DNA of 64,000 nt from Betaproteobacteria bacterium (GTDB lineage Bacteria; Pseudomonadota; Gammaproteobacteria; Burkholderiales; Ga0077523), in the NCBI GenBank assembly GCA_016125475.1, contig WGLR01000029.1:1-64000 (forward strand), given 5' to 3'. Shown piece after piece: positions 52,963 to 63,016 of the stretch. Numbering within the stretch: position 1 is the first letter of the stretch; each line of letters begins with the position of its first letter. The notes under the pieces were generated by a model, which was not told the DNA's origin, made no database searches, and was given only the letters and a program-made list of their open reading frames with translations. A program made the position numbers and the translations under genes.

Positions 52963-53586
52963 ATGAGCGAGATTCTCGGCCTGTTTCCCACGCCGCTGAT
53001 GCGGATCGAAAAGCTGCTGCCGCGCGAGATCGTGACGCCGCTGGCCGAGCGCTTCCGCCTTGCCGCACGCACGTCCAACTCGCGCTCCGACCGTCTGTCC
53101 CACAGCGAGATCGTGCCGCCCGGACACGACGACCTGATGGCGCGGGCCGGGGAGTGCCTCACGCCGGCCGTCGCGGATTTCGGCGTGCACCTCTTCGGCG
53201 AGCGTCTCGACTGGACCATCAAGGAGATGTGGGTGAACGTCCTCGAGACGGGCGGCTTCCAGGCGATGCACAACCACGCGAACAGTTTCGTGTCGGGCGT
53301 CGTCTATCTAACGCCGACGCACGAGTCCGCCGTGACCGTCTTCATGAAGAGCCCCGGGGGCAGCGAATTCGCATTTAGTCACGCGAACGAGAACACCGTC
53401 ACGGGGCCGTTCAACGCGCAGAAGTTCGCCCTTCCGGAACCCGCCCCCGGAGACGTCGTGCTCTTCCCGAGCTACCTGCTGCACGAGGTGCCGACGAACC
53501 GGGGCGCGCAACGCATCACGCTGGCGTTCAACGCGATTCCCGAACGGCTCGATTCCTGGGGTTACTCGATCCGGTTCGGTAGCTAG
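52963..53586 (+). CDS. 2OG-Fe(II) oxygenase-like protein (TIGR02466 type)
   Basis: The product has 207 residues from the ATG at 52963. LGLFPTPLMRIEKLLP at the N-terminus, MWVNVLETGGFQAMHNHAN (first iron-ligand His region) and FPSYLLHEVPTN followed by RITLAFN (second His and the 2-oxoglutarate Arg) fit the TIGR02466/2OG-FeII_Oxy_5 group. Members are putative hydroxylases, many of phage or cyanobacterial origin, with unknown substrate. It is divergent from the EEP gene and is followed by the PCuAC-like gene after a 107-bp gap. Confidence 0.78.
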   Translation: MSEILGLFPTPLMRIEKLLPREIVTPLAERFRLAARTSNSRSDRLSHSEIVPPGHDDLMARAGECLTPAVADFGVHLFGERLDWTIKEMWVNVLETGGFQAMHNHANSFVSGVVYLTPTHESAVTVFMKSPGGSEFAFSHANENTVTGPFNAQKFALPEPAPGDVVLFPSYLLHEVPTNRGAQRITLAFNAIPERLDSWGYSIRFGS

Positions 53587-53693
53587 CACGAATGCGCGCA
53601 CCGCCTTCCCAGGCCGTCCGGTCCGGAACAACGTCGCCGGTCGATCGCACCACCATCACGCGACCGCCCGGTCGCGCACCGGAGCCCGACCCA

Positions 53694-54137
53694 ATGACCG
53701 ACCACAGAAGAAGAACCACCGTCCTTGCCGTCGCGCTCGGACCGATCCTCGCCGTCACGCGCGACCGTGCGGCACTCGCCCACGAGTACTACACGCGATC
53801 CTTCACGATCATCCACCCGTGGTCCCTGCCGACGGCAACGGACCGGACGGCACGCGTCCCCGTCTACATGAAATTCGAGCAGATCGCCGCGCCCGACAGG
53901 CTGGTCGGGGCGATTTCGCGCGTGACCGCGAGCGTGGAACTGGTCGGACCCGACGGTGCACGCGTGGACGCGATCGACATCCCAGTCGGTCCGACGCACG
54001 AGTTCACCGCTGACGGTCCGCACCTCGTCCTCGTCGATCTCGCGACGCGTTTCCGGATGGGCCGCCAGTACCCCCTCACGCTGCATTTCGAGCGCAGCGG
54101 CACCGTCGACACCGACATCTCGATCGGCGACGACTGA
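53694..54137 (+). CDS. PCuAC-like periplasmic protein without copper motif
   Basis: The product has 147 residues with a leader ending near ALA/HEYY. HEYYTRSFTIIHPWSLPT and DRLVGAISRVTASVEL match the start and core of PCu(A)C copper chaperones, and YPLTLHFERSGTVDTDISI matches their final strands. However, the metal motif (H/M-x10-M-x21-H-x-M) is missing: no Met remains in the strand-turn region where it should be. It is either a structural derivative or binds through the N-terminal His. It converges with the DUF3604 gene across a bidirectional terminator. Confidence 0.65.
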   Translation: MTDHRRRTTVLAVALGPILAVTRDRAALAHEYYTRSFTIIHPWSLPTATDRTARVPVYMKFEQIAAPDRLVGAISRVTASVELVGPDGARVDAIDIPVGPTHEFTADGPHLVLVDLATRFRMGRQYPLTLHFERSGTVDTDISIGDD

Positions 54138-54159
54138 ACCGTTCACCAGTCCGCCAAAA

Positions 54160-54193
54160 CAGACGGGCCCGGACATCTGTCCGGGCCCGTCTG
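54160..54193. terminator. bidirectional terminator between PCuAC-like and DUF3604 genes
   Basis: It is a 16-bp perfect stem (CAGACGGGCCCGGACA and complement) with a 2-nt loop. On the minus strand it is followed by four T residues (54159-54156). It is placed between convergent 3' ends. Confidence 0.7.
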
Positions 54194-54280
54194 CGCACTC
54201 ACTTCACGAGGATGCGGGCACCGCGTCGTCGGGCACGGCCCTGCGCCGTGCCCGTCCGGTCCCTAGCCCCTACCGCACGA

Positions 54281-56341
54281 TCACTTGATGCCAGCCACTG
54301 CGTAGGAACCCTTAACCTCGATGAAGACCGGGTTGCTGTAGAACCAGAGATCGGCCCATGCGGCGACGTCGTAGCTCGACGCCTTCACACCGTTTACGAC
54401 GTTCATGTGGTCCGGGCAGTCGATCGAACCGCACGGGATGACGTTGTCGACGGCGTCGAAGTCGAGCAGCGGGTTGCCCTGGGCGTCGGTCTCGTAGGGC
54501 ACGGCCGCCGGCAGGTTGGTCCCGCGCAGGCGCAGGTACTGAGAGGCCTGCACCGCCGGAATCCGGTACGACATCACGCGGACACCATTGCGATGGGACT
54601 TCCAGTTGCTCACGTTGAACGTCCGCTTGAGAGCGGCGGACGGATTCGTCGCGGCAGGCGATCCGATCGGACCCGCGTAGGCTGCGGTGTTCGAGGGATC
54701 CACGTAGCCGGTCACGAGACCGCCGATCACGTCGATGTGATCGAGGACCGGCGCGTTCAGCGGCTGCTCGATGCCGATCTGCTTCAGCGACGGGTTCGGG
54801 AACGCGTACGGGGCGAAGTTCGTGCCCTGCGGGTCGCGCACGGCGATCGTCACGACGACGTCGGTGCCCGGACGGACGCGGAGCTTCTCGCCCATCGTCG
54901 CACAGCCCTCGACGTCCACGTCGGTGTTGCCCAGCACGGCGCGCACCGCGGCGTCCTCGATCCGGTGGTCCTTGTGGTCGCCACCCTCCCCGCGCGGGGC
55001 CGCGCAGGCCACGAACGCGAGACGGTCGATGAGACCTCCGTTCGCGACGAAGCTGTTGCCCGTGCGCAGACCGTCGACGACGGTGCCAGGCGTGGCCTTG
55101 CCGCCACCGCGGACCATCACGAAGTCCCGCGTGTACTCGCCGGGGTAGAAGTCGCCCGTGGTGGGGCCGACGTCAGGACCGAACGAACCACGGTTGTGAT
55201 AGTCGGAGCTCGCGAAGAAGAACCAGTTGCGGCCCTCGCCCAGCAGCGCATCCCACATGCCGCCGATCAGCGCACCATAGGCGCCCGTACCACCGTACGT
55301 GCCACCCCCTGCAGCGCCACGCCCGTAACCACCGCGCCCGAGTTGGGGCTGGTGGCCCGGCATCGTCTCGAAGCCGAACGCCACGGTCGGTGCGGCATTG
55401 TTGTAGTCCCGGAAATGATTCACGTCGAAGCCGCGGCTGGCGTTCGGGTCGAACACGCCCGCACGCTCGACGTGCGCGGGAATGTAGAAGCTTGCGCGCG
55501 GGAACTTCGCCGCCATCCACTTGACGCCCTCGAGCGACTTGAGGTGACCGTCGACGCCGGTGTTGTACGTGCCCATCAGCTTGAGGGCGGTGGCGTCGAG
55601 TTGCGCGTTGAGCGCGCTGCCCGGCACCGAGCAGTCCCAGTTGTTGGGACCAGTCGAGCCGACGAAGTTGCCGCGGCTCGTGTCACCGTCCGAGCGGTCG
55701 AAGCAGTACTCGAACATCGCCATCGCGTCGGCGTTGCCGGCGCCACGACGGGGAAGCTGCCCGTCGATGACGGACGACGAGGTGTGCTCGTGACCAGGTA
55801 CGTTCTGCTCGAGACCCATGAACAGCGGCTTGTTGCGGGCGCGCGATTCCTGTTCGATGACCGGATACATGTAGTCCTGGATCTCCTGCCACTTCCACAT
55901 CCTGCGCGCCGTGTCGGGACCGTTCACGTCGCCCTTGATGGCGGCGTTGCCCACAGTGTTGGTCCAGAGCTGGTTCGGGCCCATCTGATCGCTCGCGGGC
56001 TGTCCACCGGCCGGATAGTTCGGATCCTCGAGCGGCTGCTCGAGGAGCGTGCAGTTCCGTGCGCTGCTGCCACCGTGGCCAACCTGCACGAACCAGTCGA
56101 GGCCGAATGTGTCCGTGGACTTCTTCACGAGCTTCTGCACGGACAGCGAACCGTCGGAGCAGGTCGTGTGGTTGTGGAAGTCGCCGGTCAGGTAGCGGCC
56201 CGCCGCCTTGCGGGCGTGCTCGTGCTCGCGCTCGTGTTCGTGTTCGCCCGACACCGCTACCGACGTGTAGGTCAGCGCCGTGATGCCGAGCACCGCGACG
56301 GTCGCGGTCCCGATCGAGCAATTTCTCTTTCTTGAATTCAT
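54281..56341 (-). CDS. exported DUF3604 protein (PHP-like hydrolase fold)
   Basis: The product has 686 residues; the ATG at 56341 has AGGAG upstream. A signal peptide is followed by a His/Glu-rich mature N-terminus (EHEHEREHEHARKA). GDFHNHTTCSDGSLSV is a PHP-type metal site, and FVQVGHGGSS, HVERAGVFDPNASRGFD and SSDYHNRGSFGPD are further probable metal or active-site motifs of DUF3604. A Gly-rich insert (GRGGYGRGAAGGGTYGGTG) lies mid-protein. Its role is unknown; a periplasmic metal-dependent hydrolase is plausible. Such genes often occur with PPIase and HupE/UreJ genes, as here across a divergent spacer. Confidence 0.85.
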   Translation of the reverse strand: MNSRKRNCSIGTATVAVLGITALTYTSVAVSGEHEHEREHEHARKAAGRYLTGDFHNHTTCSDGSLSVQKLVKKSTDTFGLDWFVQVGHGGSSARNCTLLEQPLEDPNYPAGGQPASDQMGPNQLWTNTVGNAAIKGDVNGPDTARRMWKWQEIQDYMYPVIEQESRARNKPLFMGLEQNVPGHEHTSSSVIDGQLPRRGAGNADAMAMFEYCFDRSDGDTSRGNFVGSTGPNNWDCSVPGSALNAQLDATALKLMGTYNTGVDGHLKSLEGVKWMAAKFPRASFYIPAHVERAGVFDPNASRGFDVNHFRDYNNAAPTVAFGFETMPGHQPQLGRGGYGRGAAGGGTYGGTGAYGALIGGMWDALLGEGRNWFFFASSDYHNRGSFGPDVGPTTGDFYPGEYTRDFVMVRGGGKATPGTVVDGLRTGNSFVANGGLIDRLAFVACAAPRGEGGDHKDHRIEDAAVRAVLGNTDVDVEGCATMGEKLRVRPGTDVVVTIAVRDPQGTNFAPYAFPNPSLKQIGIEQPLNAPVLDHIDVIGGLVTGYVDPSNTAAYAGPIGSPAATNPSAALKRTFNVSNWKSHRNGVRVMSYRIPAVQASQYLRLRGTNLPAAVPYETDAQGNPLLDFDAVDNVIPCGSIDCPDHMNVVNGVKASSYDVAAWADLWFYSNPVFIEVKGSYAVAGIK

Positions 56342-56733
56342 GCAGTTGCTCCTGAGGGTTCAGGTTGGTGGTGTAAGTGCCGGGTCGTGCCCCGGGGAAC
56401 CGCACGCGGCCGTTGCCGGACGCGACGCTGCGGGATGATGCGGGGCGAACATTTCTTGCAGCTACCTGTCATCAGGCGTCGGCGTGGTCCGTTCAGACGC
56501 TCTCGTCGACGCGGTGTCGTGCCACCGGTCTGCCGAGGAACCCCCAAAAGGATCCGTTCGGACTATGCGAAGGACCGGTTCACGGTCCTGCTGTCACGGC
56601 AACGCGCTAGATGCGCGCCATTGCACGCCGCTAAGATCCGCGACCCTCTTCCGTCGATGGCACGTCACGGAGACGTCCTCGCGGTCGAGTTCTCTGCCCG
56701 CTACGAGCCGCTTCCTGCGCAAGACTCTCTCCG
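56342..56733. other. 392-bp divergent spacer
   Basis: It lies between the DUF3604 gene and the spermidine-synthase-like gene. It holds the DUF3604 ribosome site (CTCCT on the plus strand, 56349-56353). I see no gene, no clear consensus promoter and no strong hairpin. Confidence 0.4.
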
Positions 56734-59400
56734 ATGTCCTCGACCACTCTCGCAAGACCGCATGTCACGCGCGCCGGGCACACGCCCTCGATGCCGCTCG
56801 CGGGAGCAGGACTTCTCATGGGACTGTCCGGCTTTGCGGGGCTCGGTTTCCAGATCGTGTGGACACAGCAGTTCGGCGTGTGGCTCGGACACGAGATCGT
56901 CGCCGTGCTGGCCATCGTGGCGGCGTTCTTCGGGGGCCTCGCGCTCGGCGCCCATCTTCTCGGTCGCAGGATCGCGGCAAGCCGGCACCCCGCGCGCTGG
57001 TACGCCGGCTGCGAGGTGACGATCGGCCTGTGGGGGGTGGTGCTCGCAGCGATCCAGGCGCCAGCGGGTCAATGGCTCGCGTCGCTGACCGGCACCGAAC
57101 CCTCCACACCCTGGCAGTGGTGCGTCGCGTTCCTCGGCCCTCTTATCCTGCTGCTGCCGTCGACAGCGGCGATGGGTGCGACGCTGCCGGCTCTCGAACG
57201 CGTGACCGGCCGCATGCGCGAGGAGGGATTCGCGATCGGGGCGCTGTACGCGGCCAACACTGCCGGGGCAGTAGCAGGGGTGCTGGGGTGCACGTTCGTG
57301 CTCGTTCCCGCAATGGGGCTCACGAACACGGCGCTCGCGTGCGCGTGCGCGAACTTCCTGTGCGCGATCCTCACCCTCACGTTCGCGTCGGTCCGCACGG
57401 CCGGCCAGGCGCTGCCCGCCGACGACTCACTCGCCGAGAGCCGTGACAGCGCCCACCCCCGGCTCGGCCTGACGCTGTTCGCGACCGGACTTCTCGGCAT
57501 CGGCTTCGAGGTCCTGGTCGTGCGTGTCGTGAGCCAGATCGCCGAGGATACGGTCTACACGTTCGCGATCCTGCTGGCGGTGTATCTGCTCGGCACGGCA
57601 CTCGGCGCGGCGCTCTACCACCGCACGGTCATCCGGTTGCAGCGCTTTCCGGATGCACGCGGCGGGCTTCTGGCGGGACTGTCCGCGGCCTGCCTCGTGA
57701 GCACGCTGATCCTGCGCGCCGGCGACATGCTGCACTCGGTCGCGGCCACGGCGCTGGGCCACGGCATGAGCAGCGGACTCCTGTCCGAAGCGATCGTCTC
57801 GCTCGCCGCATTCGGGCTGCCGACCGTGCTGATGGGCGCCCTGTTCAGCCATCTCTGTGTCGAGGCCCGTGCTGCCGGGATGCGATTCGGCACCGCGATC
57901 GCCCTCAACACGGCGGGCGGGGCGATTGCCCCGCCGGTCTTCGGCGTCCTGCTCGTACCGGCCGCGGGACCCGGCCTCGCACTGGCCGCCGTGGCAGGTG
58001 GGTACCTGGCGCTCGGAGCCGTGCGCACCGGCCTTCGCTGGCCCGTCGTCGCGGGCGCGTTCGGTCTCGCCGCCGTCGCGTGGGCGGGTGGTCCGATCGC
58101 GTTCGTGGACGCCCCCCCCGGCAGCCGCATCGTGAGTTACAAGGACGGCGTGATGGCGAGTGTGAGCGTCGTGGAGGACGAGAGCGGCGTCGCCCGGTTG
58201 CGCATCGACAATCGCGAGCAGGAAGGCACCAACGCGAGCTTCGCGGCCGACGCACGCATGGCCTACCTGCCCCTCCTGCTCCATCCGGCGCCGACCCGCG
58301 CCCTGTTCCTCGGACTCGGGACCGGTGTCACCACAGCGGCCGCCGCGGAAGACCCGACCCTGAAGGTCGACGTCGTGGAACTGGTACCGGAAGTGATCGA
58401 TGCATCGGCGTTCTTCACGTCGACGCTCGTTCCGGAAGGCGGACACCTGCACGCGCGCGTGATCCCCGCCGACGCACGCCGCTTCGTACGCACTGCAGCC
58501 GTCCGCTACGACGTCGTGGTCGCGGACCTCTTCCATCCGGCTCGCAGCGGCTCGGGAGCGCTCTACACCACCGAGCATTTCACGGCAGTGCGCGCACGTC
58601 TCGCGGACGACGGCCTCTTCTGCCAGTGGCTGCCGCTGCATCAGCTCGACATCGGTACCCTGAGATCCATCGTTCGCTCGTTCCAGGTCGCGTTTCCGGA
58701 AGCGCGGGCGCTCCTTGCGACCGGCAGCCTGGACACACCCGTGATCGGGCTCGTGGGGCGAGCGAGGCCCGGGCCGTTCCACCTGAATGACGTCATGGAC
58801 CGGGCATCCGGCTTCGCGCTTGCCGGACAAGCCGCCCGGGTCGGACTCCCCGACGCCTACGCCGTGCTAGGAACGATGATCGCCGGTCCGTCGTCACTGG
58901 CCCGTTTCGCGGACCGGGCGCCGCTCAACACCGACGACCGTCCCGTGGTCGCCCACTCGGCACCACGGATTACGTATGCACCGGAGTCCACACCACGCGA
59001 GCGTCTCGCGAAGGTGCTCGAGGCCCTTCGCGTGGCGCCGGTGGACGTGCTCGGACAACCTGGTGACGAGCGCGAAGCCCGGTTCCAGGATGCGCTGGCA
59101 CGCTACTGGCGCGCGCGGGACCGGTTCATCGCGGTCGGGATGAACGTGCGGCCGACGCCGGATCCTGCCGCGATGCTCGCGCAGGTGGGACAACCGCTGC
59201 TTGCGATCGTCACGCAGAGTCCCGAATTCCGTCCGGCCTACGACCCGCTGCTCAACATTGCGGCGGCGCTCGCAACGGCCGACGCCCCGCGAGCGAGAGA
59301 CCTGCTGGAAGCACTGTCCCGTGCGAATCCGGCGCGGGAAGATGCGCGCGCTCTCCTCGCCCGGATTGCCGGCCCGCATGCCGGGACCGCATCACCCTGA
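56734..59400 (+). CDS. membrane-fused spermidine-synthase-like protein
   Basis: The product has 888 residues; the start is uncertain because no clear ribosome site is seen and an ATG at 56791 is possible. The N-terminal half has about fourteen membrane helices (SGFAGLGFQIVWTQQFGVW; LPSTAAMGATLPALERV). The C-terminal half is a spermidine synthase/SAM-methyltransferase fold: ARMAYLPLLL, ALFLGLGTGVTT (SAM-type loop), VDVVELVPEVID, ARRFVRTAAVRYDVVVADLF, and GALYTTEHFTAVRARLADDG. A helical, TPR-like tail follows. This fused MFS/spermidine-synthase layout is common but the substrate is unknown. It heads a rightward unit with a PPIase and HupE/UreJ genes. Confidence 0.85.
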   Translation: MSSTTLARPHVTRAGHTPSMPLAGAGLLMGLSGFAGLGFQIVWTQQFGVWLGHEIVAVLAIVAAFFGGLALGAHLLGRRIAASRHPARWYAGCEVTIGLWGVVLAAIQAPAGQWLASLTGTEPSTPWQWCVAFLGPLILLLPSTAAMGATLPALERVTGRMREEGFAIGALYAANTAGAVAGVLGCTFVLVPAMGLTNTALACACANFLCAILTLTFASVRTAGQALPADDSLAESRDSAHPRLGLTLFATGLLGIGFEVLVVRVVSQIAEDTVYTFAILLAVYLLGTALGAALYHRTVIRLQRFPDARGGLLAGLSAACLVSTLILRAGDMLHSVAATALGHGMSSGLLSEAIVSLAAFGLPTVLMGALFSHLCVEARAAGMRFGTAIALNTAGGAIAPPVFGVLLVPAAGPGLALAAVAGGYLALGAVRTGLRWPVVAGAFGLAAVAWAGGPIAFVDAPPGSRIVSYKDGVMASVSVVEDESGVARLRIDNREQEGTNASFAADARMAYLPLLLHPAPTRALFLGLGTGVTTAAAAEDPTLKVDVVELVPEVIDASAFFTSTLVPEGGHLHARVIPADARRFVRTAAVRYDVVVADLFHPARSGSGALYTTEHFTAVRARLADDGLFCQWLPLHQLDIGTLRSIVRSFQVAFPEARALLATGSLDTPVIGLVGRARPGPFHLNDVMDRASGFALAGQAARVGLPDAYAVLGTMIAGPSSLARFADRAPLNTDDRPVVAHSAPRITYAPESTPRERLAKVLEALRVAPVDVLGQPGDEREARFQDALARYWRARDRFIAVGMNVRPTPDPAAMLAQVGQPLLAIVTQSPEFRPAYDPLLNIAAALATADAPRARDLLEALSRANPAREDARALLARIAGPHAGTASP

Positions 59401-59474
59401 CGCGGTACGGGACAGCACCCCACGACGACATATCCCTTCAGTCCGACCGATCATCCACCGGAACCGACATTGCC

Positions 59475-60287
59475 ATGCCCGCCTTTGCCCGACGTCTCGT
59501 CCGCGAACCTCTCGTGCACTTCATCGTGTTCGGAGCGCTGATCTTTCTCGGCGACCACCTGCTCGCCGCGCGCCAGGACAACCCGCGTCTGATCCGCATG
59601 GGCGCGGACGTGGACAGGGAGGTGAGCGGCATCTTCCGCGAGGCGAAGGGACGCGCACCCGGCTCCGAGGAACTCGCGGTGCTGCGCGAGCGCTGGCTCG
59701 ACAACGAGATTCTCTACCGCGAGGGACTCGCGCTCGGCGTGGACCGCGGCGACACCGCGATCCGCGAACGCGTGATCTTCAAGGCACTGAACGTGTTGCA
59801 GGCCAACCTCCGGCTGCCGGACATCGACGATGCGGGGCTGCGCGCCTGGTTCGAGCAGCACCGTGACCGCTACGACCAGCCGACACGTGTGGACTTCCTC
59901 GAGGCCGTGCTCGTCGGGGACAAGTCCGAGCAGGCGGCGCGCCAGTTCGCGGAAGCGCTGAATGCCGGCAGACGATCCGACACCGAAAGCGGCCTGCGCG
60001 TCTTCCGCGGACGCCCGCGGGACAACATCGTGACGAGCTTCGGCGAGGACTTCGCGAAGGCGCTCGAAACGGCACCGGCCGGACGATGGTCCGTCCTCCC
60101 GGCCCGCGACGGCGTCCACATCGTTCGCGTCGAAGCAGTCGCCCCGGGCAAACCCGCCGATTACGACACGATCCGCAACGCCGTGCGCCAGGACTGGATC
60201 GACCTCACGATGCAGGCGCTCCGGACGTCCGCCGTGAAGGAACTCGCGAAGAAGTACACGGTATCCACGGACGGGACGACGCCATGA
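59475..60287 (+). CDS. parvulin-type peptidylprolyl isomerase
   Basis: The product has 270 residues with an N-terminal membrane anchor (EPLVHFIVFGALIFLGDHLL). A helical chaperone-like region (RWLDNEILYREGLALGVDRGDTAIRERV) precedes a degenerate PpiC/parvulin domain ending in PARDGVHIVRVEAVAPG. It would face the periplasm. Its stop overlaps the HupE/UreJ start by 4 bp (ATGA), so the two are translationally coupled. It may fold or assemble that transporter or the DUF3604 protein, which is inference. Confidence 0.82.
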   Translation: MPAFARRLVREPLVHFIVFGALIFLGDHLLAARQDNPRLIRMGADVDREVSGIFREAKGRAPGSEELAVLRERWLDNEILYREGLALGVDRGDTAIRERVIFKALNVLQANLRLPDIDDAGLRAWFEQHRDRYDQPTRVDFLEAVLVGDKSEQAARQFAEALNAGRRSDTESGLRVFRGRPRDNIVTSFGEDFAKALETAPAGRWSVLPARDGVHIVRVEAVAPGKPADYDTIRNAVRQDWIDLTMQALRTSAVKELAKKYTVSTDGTTP

Positions 60288-61261
60288 GACACCTGCTGCC
60301 CGAAGCCGGGCGCTGCGTGCGCTGGCTCGCGCTCATGCTGATCGGCATGCTGTCCCAAGGTCTGGTCGTCGCACACGAGATGTCCATCGCCGAGATCGAA
60401 CTGCACGAGATGTCGAAGGGACAGTTCGTGTGGGGATGGGGCCAGAGCGCGAGCACGCGCCCGCTGTCGGCCGACCTCACGCCGGTCTGGCCCGAAGGAT
60501 GCACCGCGGAGGAGCAGTCGCTGCACTGCCCGCCCGCAGGGCTCGTGGGCAGACTGTCCGTCGAGGGTGTCGGGAAACGCTACTCCGCCGCCATGGTGCG
60601 GATCACCTGGCTGGATGGCCAGTCGCGCGTGTACACCATCACTCCCGCGCAGCCTGCCGTGTATCTCTATGGCGCCGTGGACGACGGCCGCAGCGCGCGG
60701 GACATCGTGATCGCGTACACAGTGCTCGGGATCGAGCACATCCTGACCGGCGTGGACCATCTGCTGTTCGTGATCGGACTGCTCTTCCTCGTCGGGTTCC
60801 GGCGCCGGCTCGTCGGCACCATCACTGCCTTTACCGTCGCACACAGCCTCACGCTCGCGAGCAGCGTCCTCGGATTCGTGACGCTTCGGTCCGCGCCCGT
60901 CGAGGCTTCGATCGCACTGTCGATCGTGCTCGTGGCGGCGGAAGCGCTGCGGGAACGCGAAACGCTCGCGAAGCGGCTGCCTGCACTCGTCGCATTCCTG
61001 TTCGGGCTCGTGCACGGTCTCGGTTTCGCGGGGGCGCTGAAGGAGATCGGCCTGCCCGACAAGCACCTCTGGGTGGCGCTGCTCACATTCAACGTCGGCG
61101 TCGAGATCGGGCAGCTCATGACGGTCGCGGCGTGCTTCCTCGTGACGCGCATCGCGATTCGCCATCCGGCATTCGGGCGGGGCCGGGCTCCTGCGCTCTA
61201 CGCGATCGGCATCATCGCGGCCTACTGGTCGTGGTCGCGCATCGCGGGCATCGTCGCGTGA
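60284..61261 (+). CDS. HupE/UreJ-type metal transporter
   Basis: The product has 325 residues. A signal peptide and a roughly 120-residue periplasmic domain (HEMSIAEIELHEMSKGQF...) precede six or seven helices with the nickel motif HX5DH (HILTGVDH), FTVAHSLTLA and LVHGLGFAGAL. This is the long HupE/UreJ_2 form. It is coupled to the PPIase gene and converges with the canonical ureC. Nickel or cobalt uptake is plausible from the motif and neighbour. The same trio also occurs away from urease genes, so the link is not certain. Confidence 0.85.
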   Translation: MRHLLPEAGRCVRWLALMLIGMLSQGLVVAHEMSIAEIELHEMSKGQFVWGWGQSASTRPLSADLTPVWPEGCTAEEQSLHCPPAGLVGRLSVEGVGKRYSAAMVRITWLDGQSRVYTITPAQPAVYLYGAVDDGRSARDIVIAYTVLGIEHILTGVDHLLFVIGLLFLVGFRRRLVGTITAFTVAHSLTLASSVLGFVTLRSAPVEASIALSIVLVAAEALRERETLAKRLPALVAFLFGLVHGLGFAGALKEIGLPDKHLWVALLTFNVGVEIGQLMTVAACFLVTRIAIRHPAFGRGRAPALYAIGIIAAYWSWSRIAGIVA

Positions 61262-61307
61262 TGCCCCGCCGGCGCGGCGTGCCTCGCGCGCCCGGCGCGG
61301 GGACCGC

Positions 61308-63014
61308 CTAGAACAGGAAGTAGCGCTGCGCCATCGGCAGTACGGACGCGGGTTCGCAGGTCAGCAGCACGCCGTCGGCGCGGACTTCATAGGTCTGCGC
61401 GTTCACTTCCATCCTGGGTGTCGCACCGTTGTAGGGAAGGTCGCGCTTGCGCACGGTGCGCGTTCCGCGTACCGGCACGAGACGCTTGGCGAGACCAAGT
61501 TCGCGCCCGATGCCCGCGTCGAGCGCGTCGGCCGAGACGAACGTGACGCTCGTCGACGTGAGCGCGCGCCCGAATCCGCCGAACATCGGCCGGTAGTGCA
61601 CGGGCTGGGGGGTCGGGATGGACGCGTTGGGGTCTCCCATCGCGGCCGCGGCGATCAGGCCGCCCTTCAGGACGAGGCTCGGCTTCACGCCGAAGAACGC
61701 GGGGCGCCAGAGCACGAGGTCCGCGAGCTTGCCGGGTTCGACGGAACCTACCTCGTGCGCGACACCGTGCGTGAGCGCCGGATTGATCGTGTATTTCGCG
61801 ATGTAGCGCTTGATGCGGACGTTGTCGTTGTCGCCCTGCTCTTCCAGGAGGGGCCCGCGCTGGACACGCATCTTGTGGGCCGTCTGCCACGTGCGGAGGA
61901 TGACCTCGCCCACCCGCCCCATCGCCTGGGAATCCGACGACATCATGCTGATCGCACCCATGTCGTGGAGGATGTCCTCCGCCGCGATCGTCTGCGGACG
62001 AATCCGCGACTCCGCGAATGCGACGTCCTCCGGAATCGAAGCGTCCAGGTGATGACACACCATGAGCATGTCCAGATGCTCCTCGAGCGTGTTCACCGTG
62101 AACGGGCGCGTGGGATTCGTCGACGACGGCAGCACGTTGCCCTCGCCGACGACCTTGATGATGTCCGGCGCGTGACCGCCTCCGGCACCCTCGGTGTGGA
62201 ACGTGTGGATCGTGCGGCCCTTGAAGGCGGCGATGGTCGTCTCGACGAAACCCGATTCGTTGAGCGTGTCCGTGTGGATCGCGACCTGGACGTCCGTGCG
62301 GTCCGCGACGGCCAGGCACGCGTCGATCGCGGCGGGCGTCGTGCCCCAGTCCTCGTGCAGCTTGAGACCCATCGCCCCGGCGCGTACCTGCTCCTCGAGT
62401 GCAGCGGGCAGGCTCGCGTTGCCCTTGCCCATGAAACCGAGGTTCATCGGAAACGCCTCGGCCGCCTCGAGCATGCGATGGATGTTCCAGGGCCCGGGCG
62501 TGCACGTCGTCGCATTCGTTCCGGTCGCGGGCCCGGTGCCTCCGCCGAACATGGACGTCACGCCAGACATCAGGGCTTCCTCGATCTGCTGCGGACAGAT
62601 GAAGTGGATGTGAGAGTCGATGCCGCCCGCCGTGAGGATCATCCCCTCGCCCGCGATCACTTCGGTCGCGGCGCCGATCGGGATCGTTATCGCAGGCTGC
62701 ACGTCCGGGTTCCCGGCCTTGCCGATCTTCCAGATCCGGCCGTCCCGTATCCCCACGTCGGCCTTCACGATGCCCGTGTAGTCGACGACGAGGGCATTCG
62801 TGATCACGACGTCCGCCACCTCCGCAGACACGCGCTGGCTCTGACCCATGCCGTCACGGATGACCTTTCCGCCGCCGAACTTCACCTCCTCGCCGTACGT
62901 CGTGTAGTCCCGCTCGACTTCCAGCCAGAGGTCCGTGTCCGCGAGGCGCACCCTGTCGCCGACGGTCGGGCCGTACATCGCGCAGTAGGAGGCGCGATCG
63001 AGTCTGTTCGCCAT
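61308..63014 (-). CDS. ureC: urease alpha subunit, canonical
   Basis: The product has 568 residues with every canonical feature: HIHFICPQQ (His135, His137), [18 protein letters not shown], carbamylated Lys218 and His220 ([12 protein letters not shown]), His247, His273, flap Cys320-His321-His322 (MVCHHL), and Asp361 in SSDSQAMGR. It starts 2 nt after the ureB stop. It belongs to a ureA-ureB-ureC operon downstream of a urtE gene. No ureDEFG follows: the next gene is convergent. Maturation may use the accessory set at 37.6-42.9 kb or genes outside the window. Confidence 0.96.
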   Translation of the reverse strand: MANRLDRASYCAMYGPTVGDRVRLADTDLWLEVERDYTTYGEEVKFGGGKVIRDGMGQSQRVSAEVADVVITNALVVDYTGIVKADVGIRDGRIWKIGKAGNPDVQPAITIPIGAATEVIAGEGMILTAGGIDSHIHFICPQQIEEALMSGVTSMFGGGTGPATGTNATTCTPGPWNIHRMLEAAEAFPMNLGFMGKGNASLPAALEEQVRAGAMGLKLHEDWGTTPAAIDACLAVADRTDVQVAIHTDTLNESGFVETTIAAFKGRTIHTFHTEGAGGGHAPDIIKVVGEGNVLPSSTNPTRPFTVNTLEEHLDMLMVCHHLDASIPEDVAFAESRIRPQTIAAEDILHDMGAISMMSSDSQAMGRVGEVILRTWQTAHKMRVQRGPLLEEQGDNDNVRIKRYIAKYTINPALTHGVAHEVGSVEPGKLADLVLWRPAFFGVKPSLVLKGGLIAAAAMGDPNASIPTPQPVHYRPMFGGFGRALTSTSVTFVSADALDAGIGRELGLAKRLVPVRGTRTVRKRDLPYNGATPRMEVNAQTYEVRADGVLLTCEPASVLPMAQRYFLF

Positions 63015-63016
63015 GA

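Noticed and set aside
54212-56335. Plus-strand frame of 707 codons opposite the DUF3604 gene
   Set aside because: The minus strand has a signal peptide, ribosome site and PHP-like motifs; the plus frame has none.
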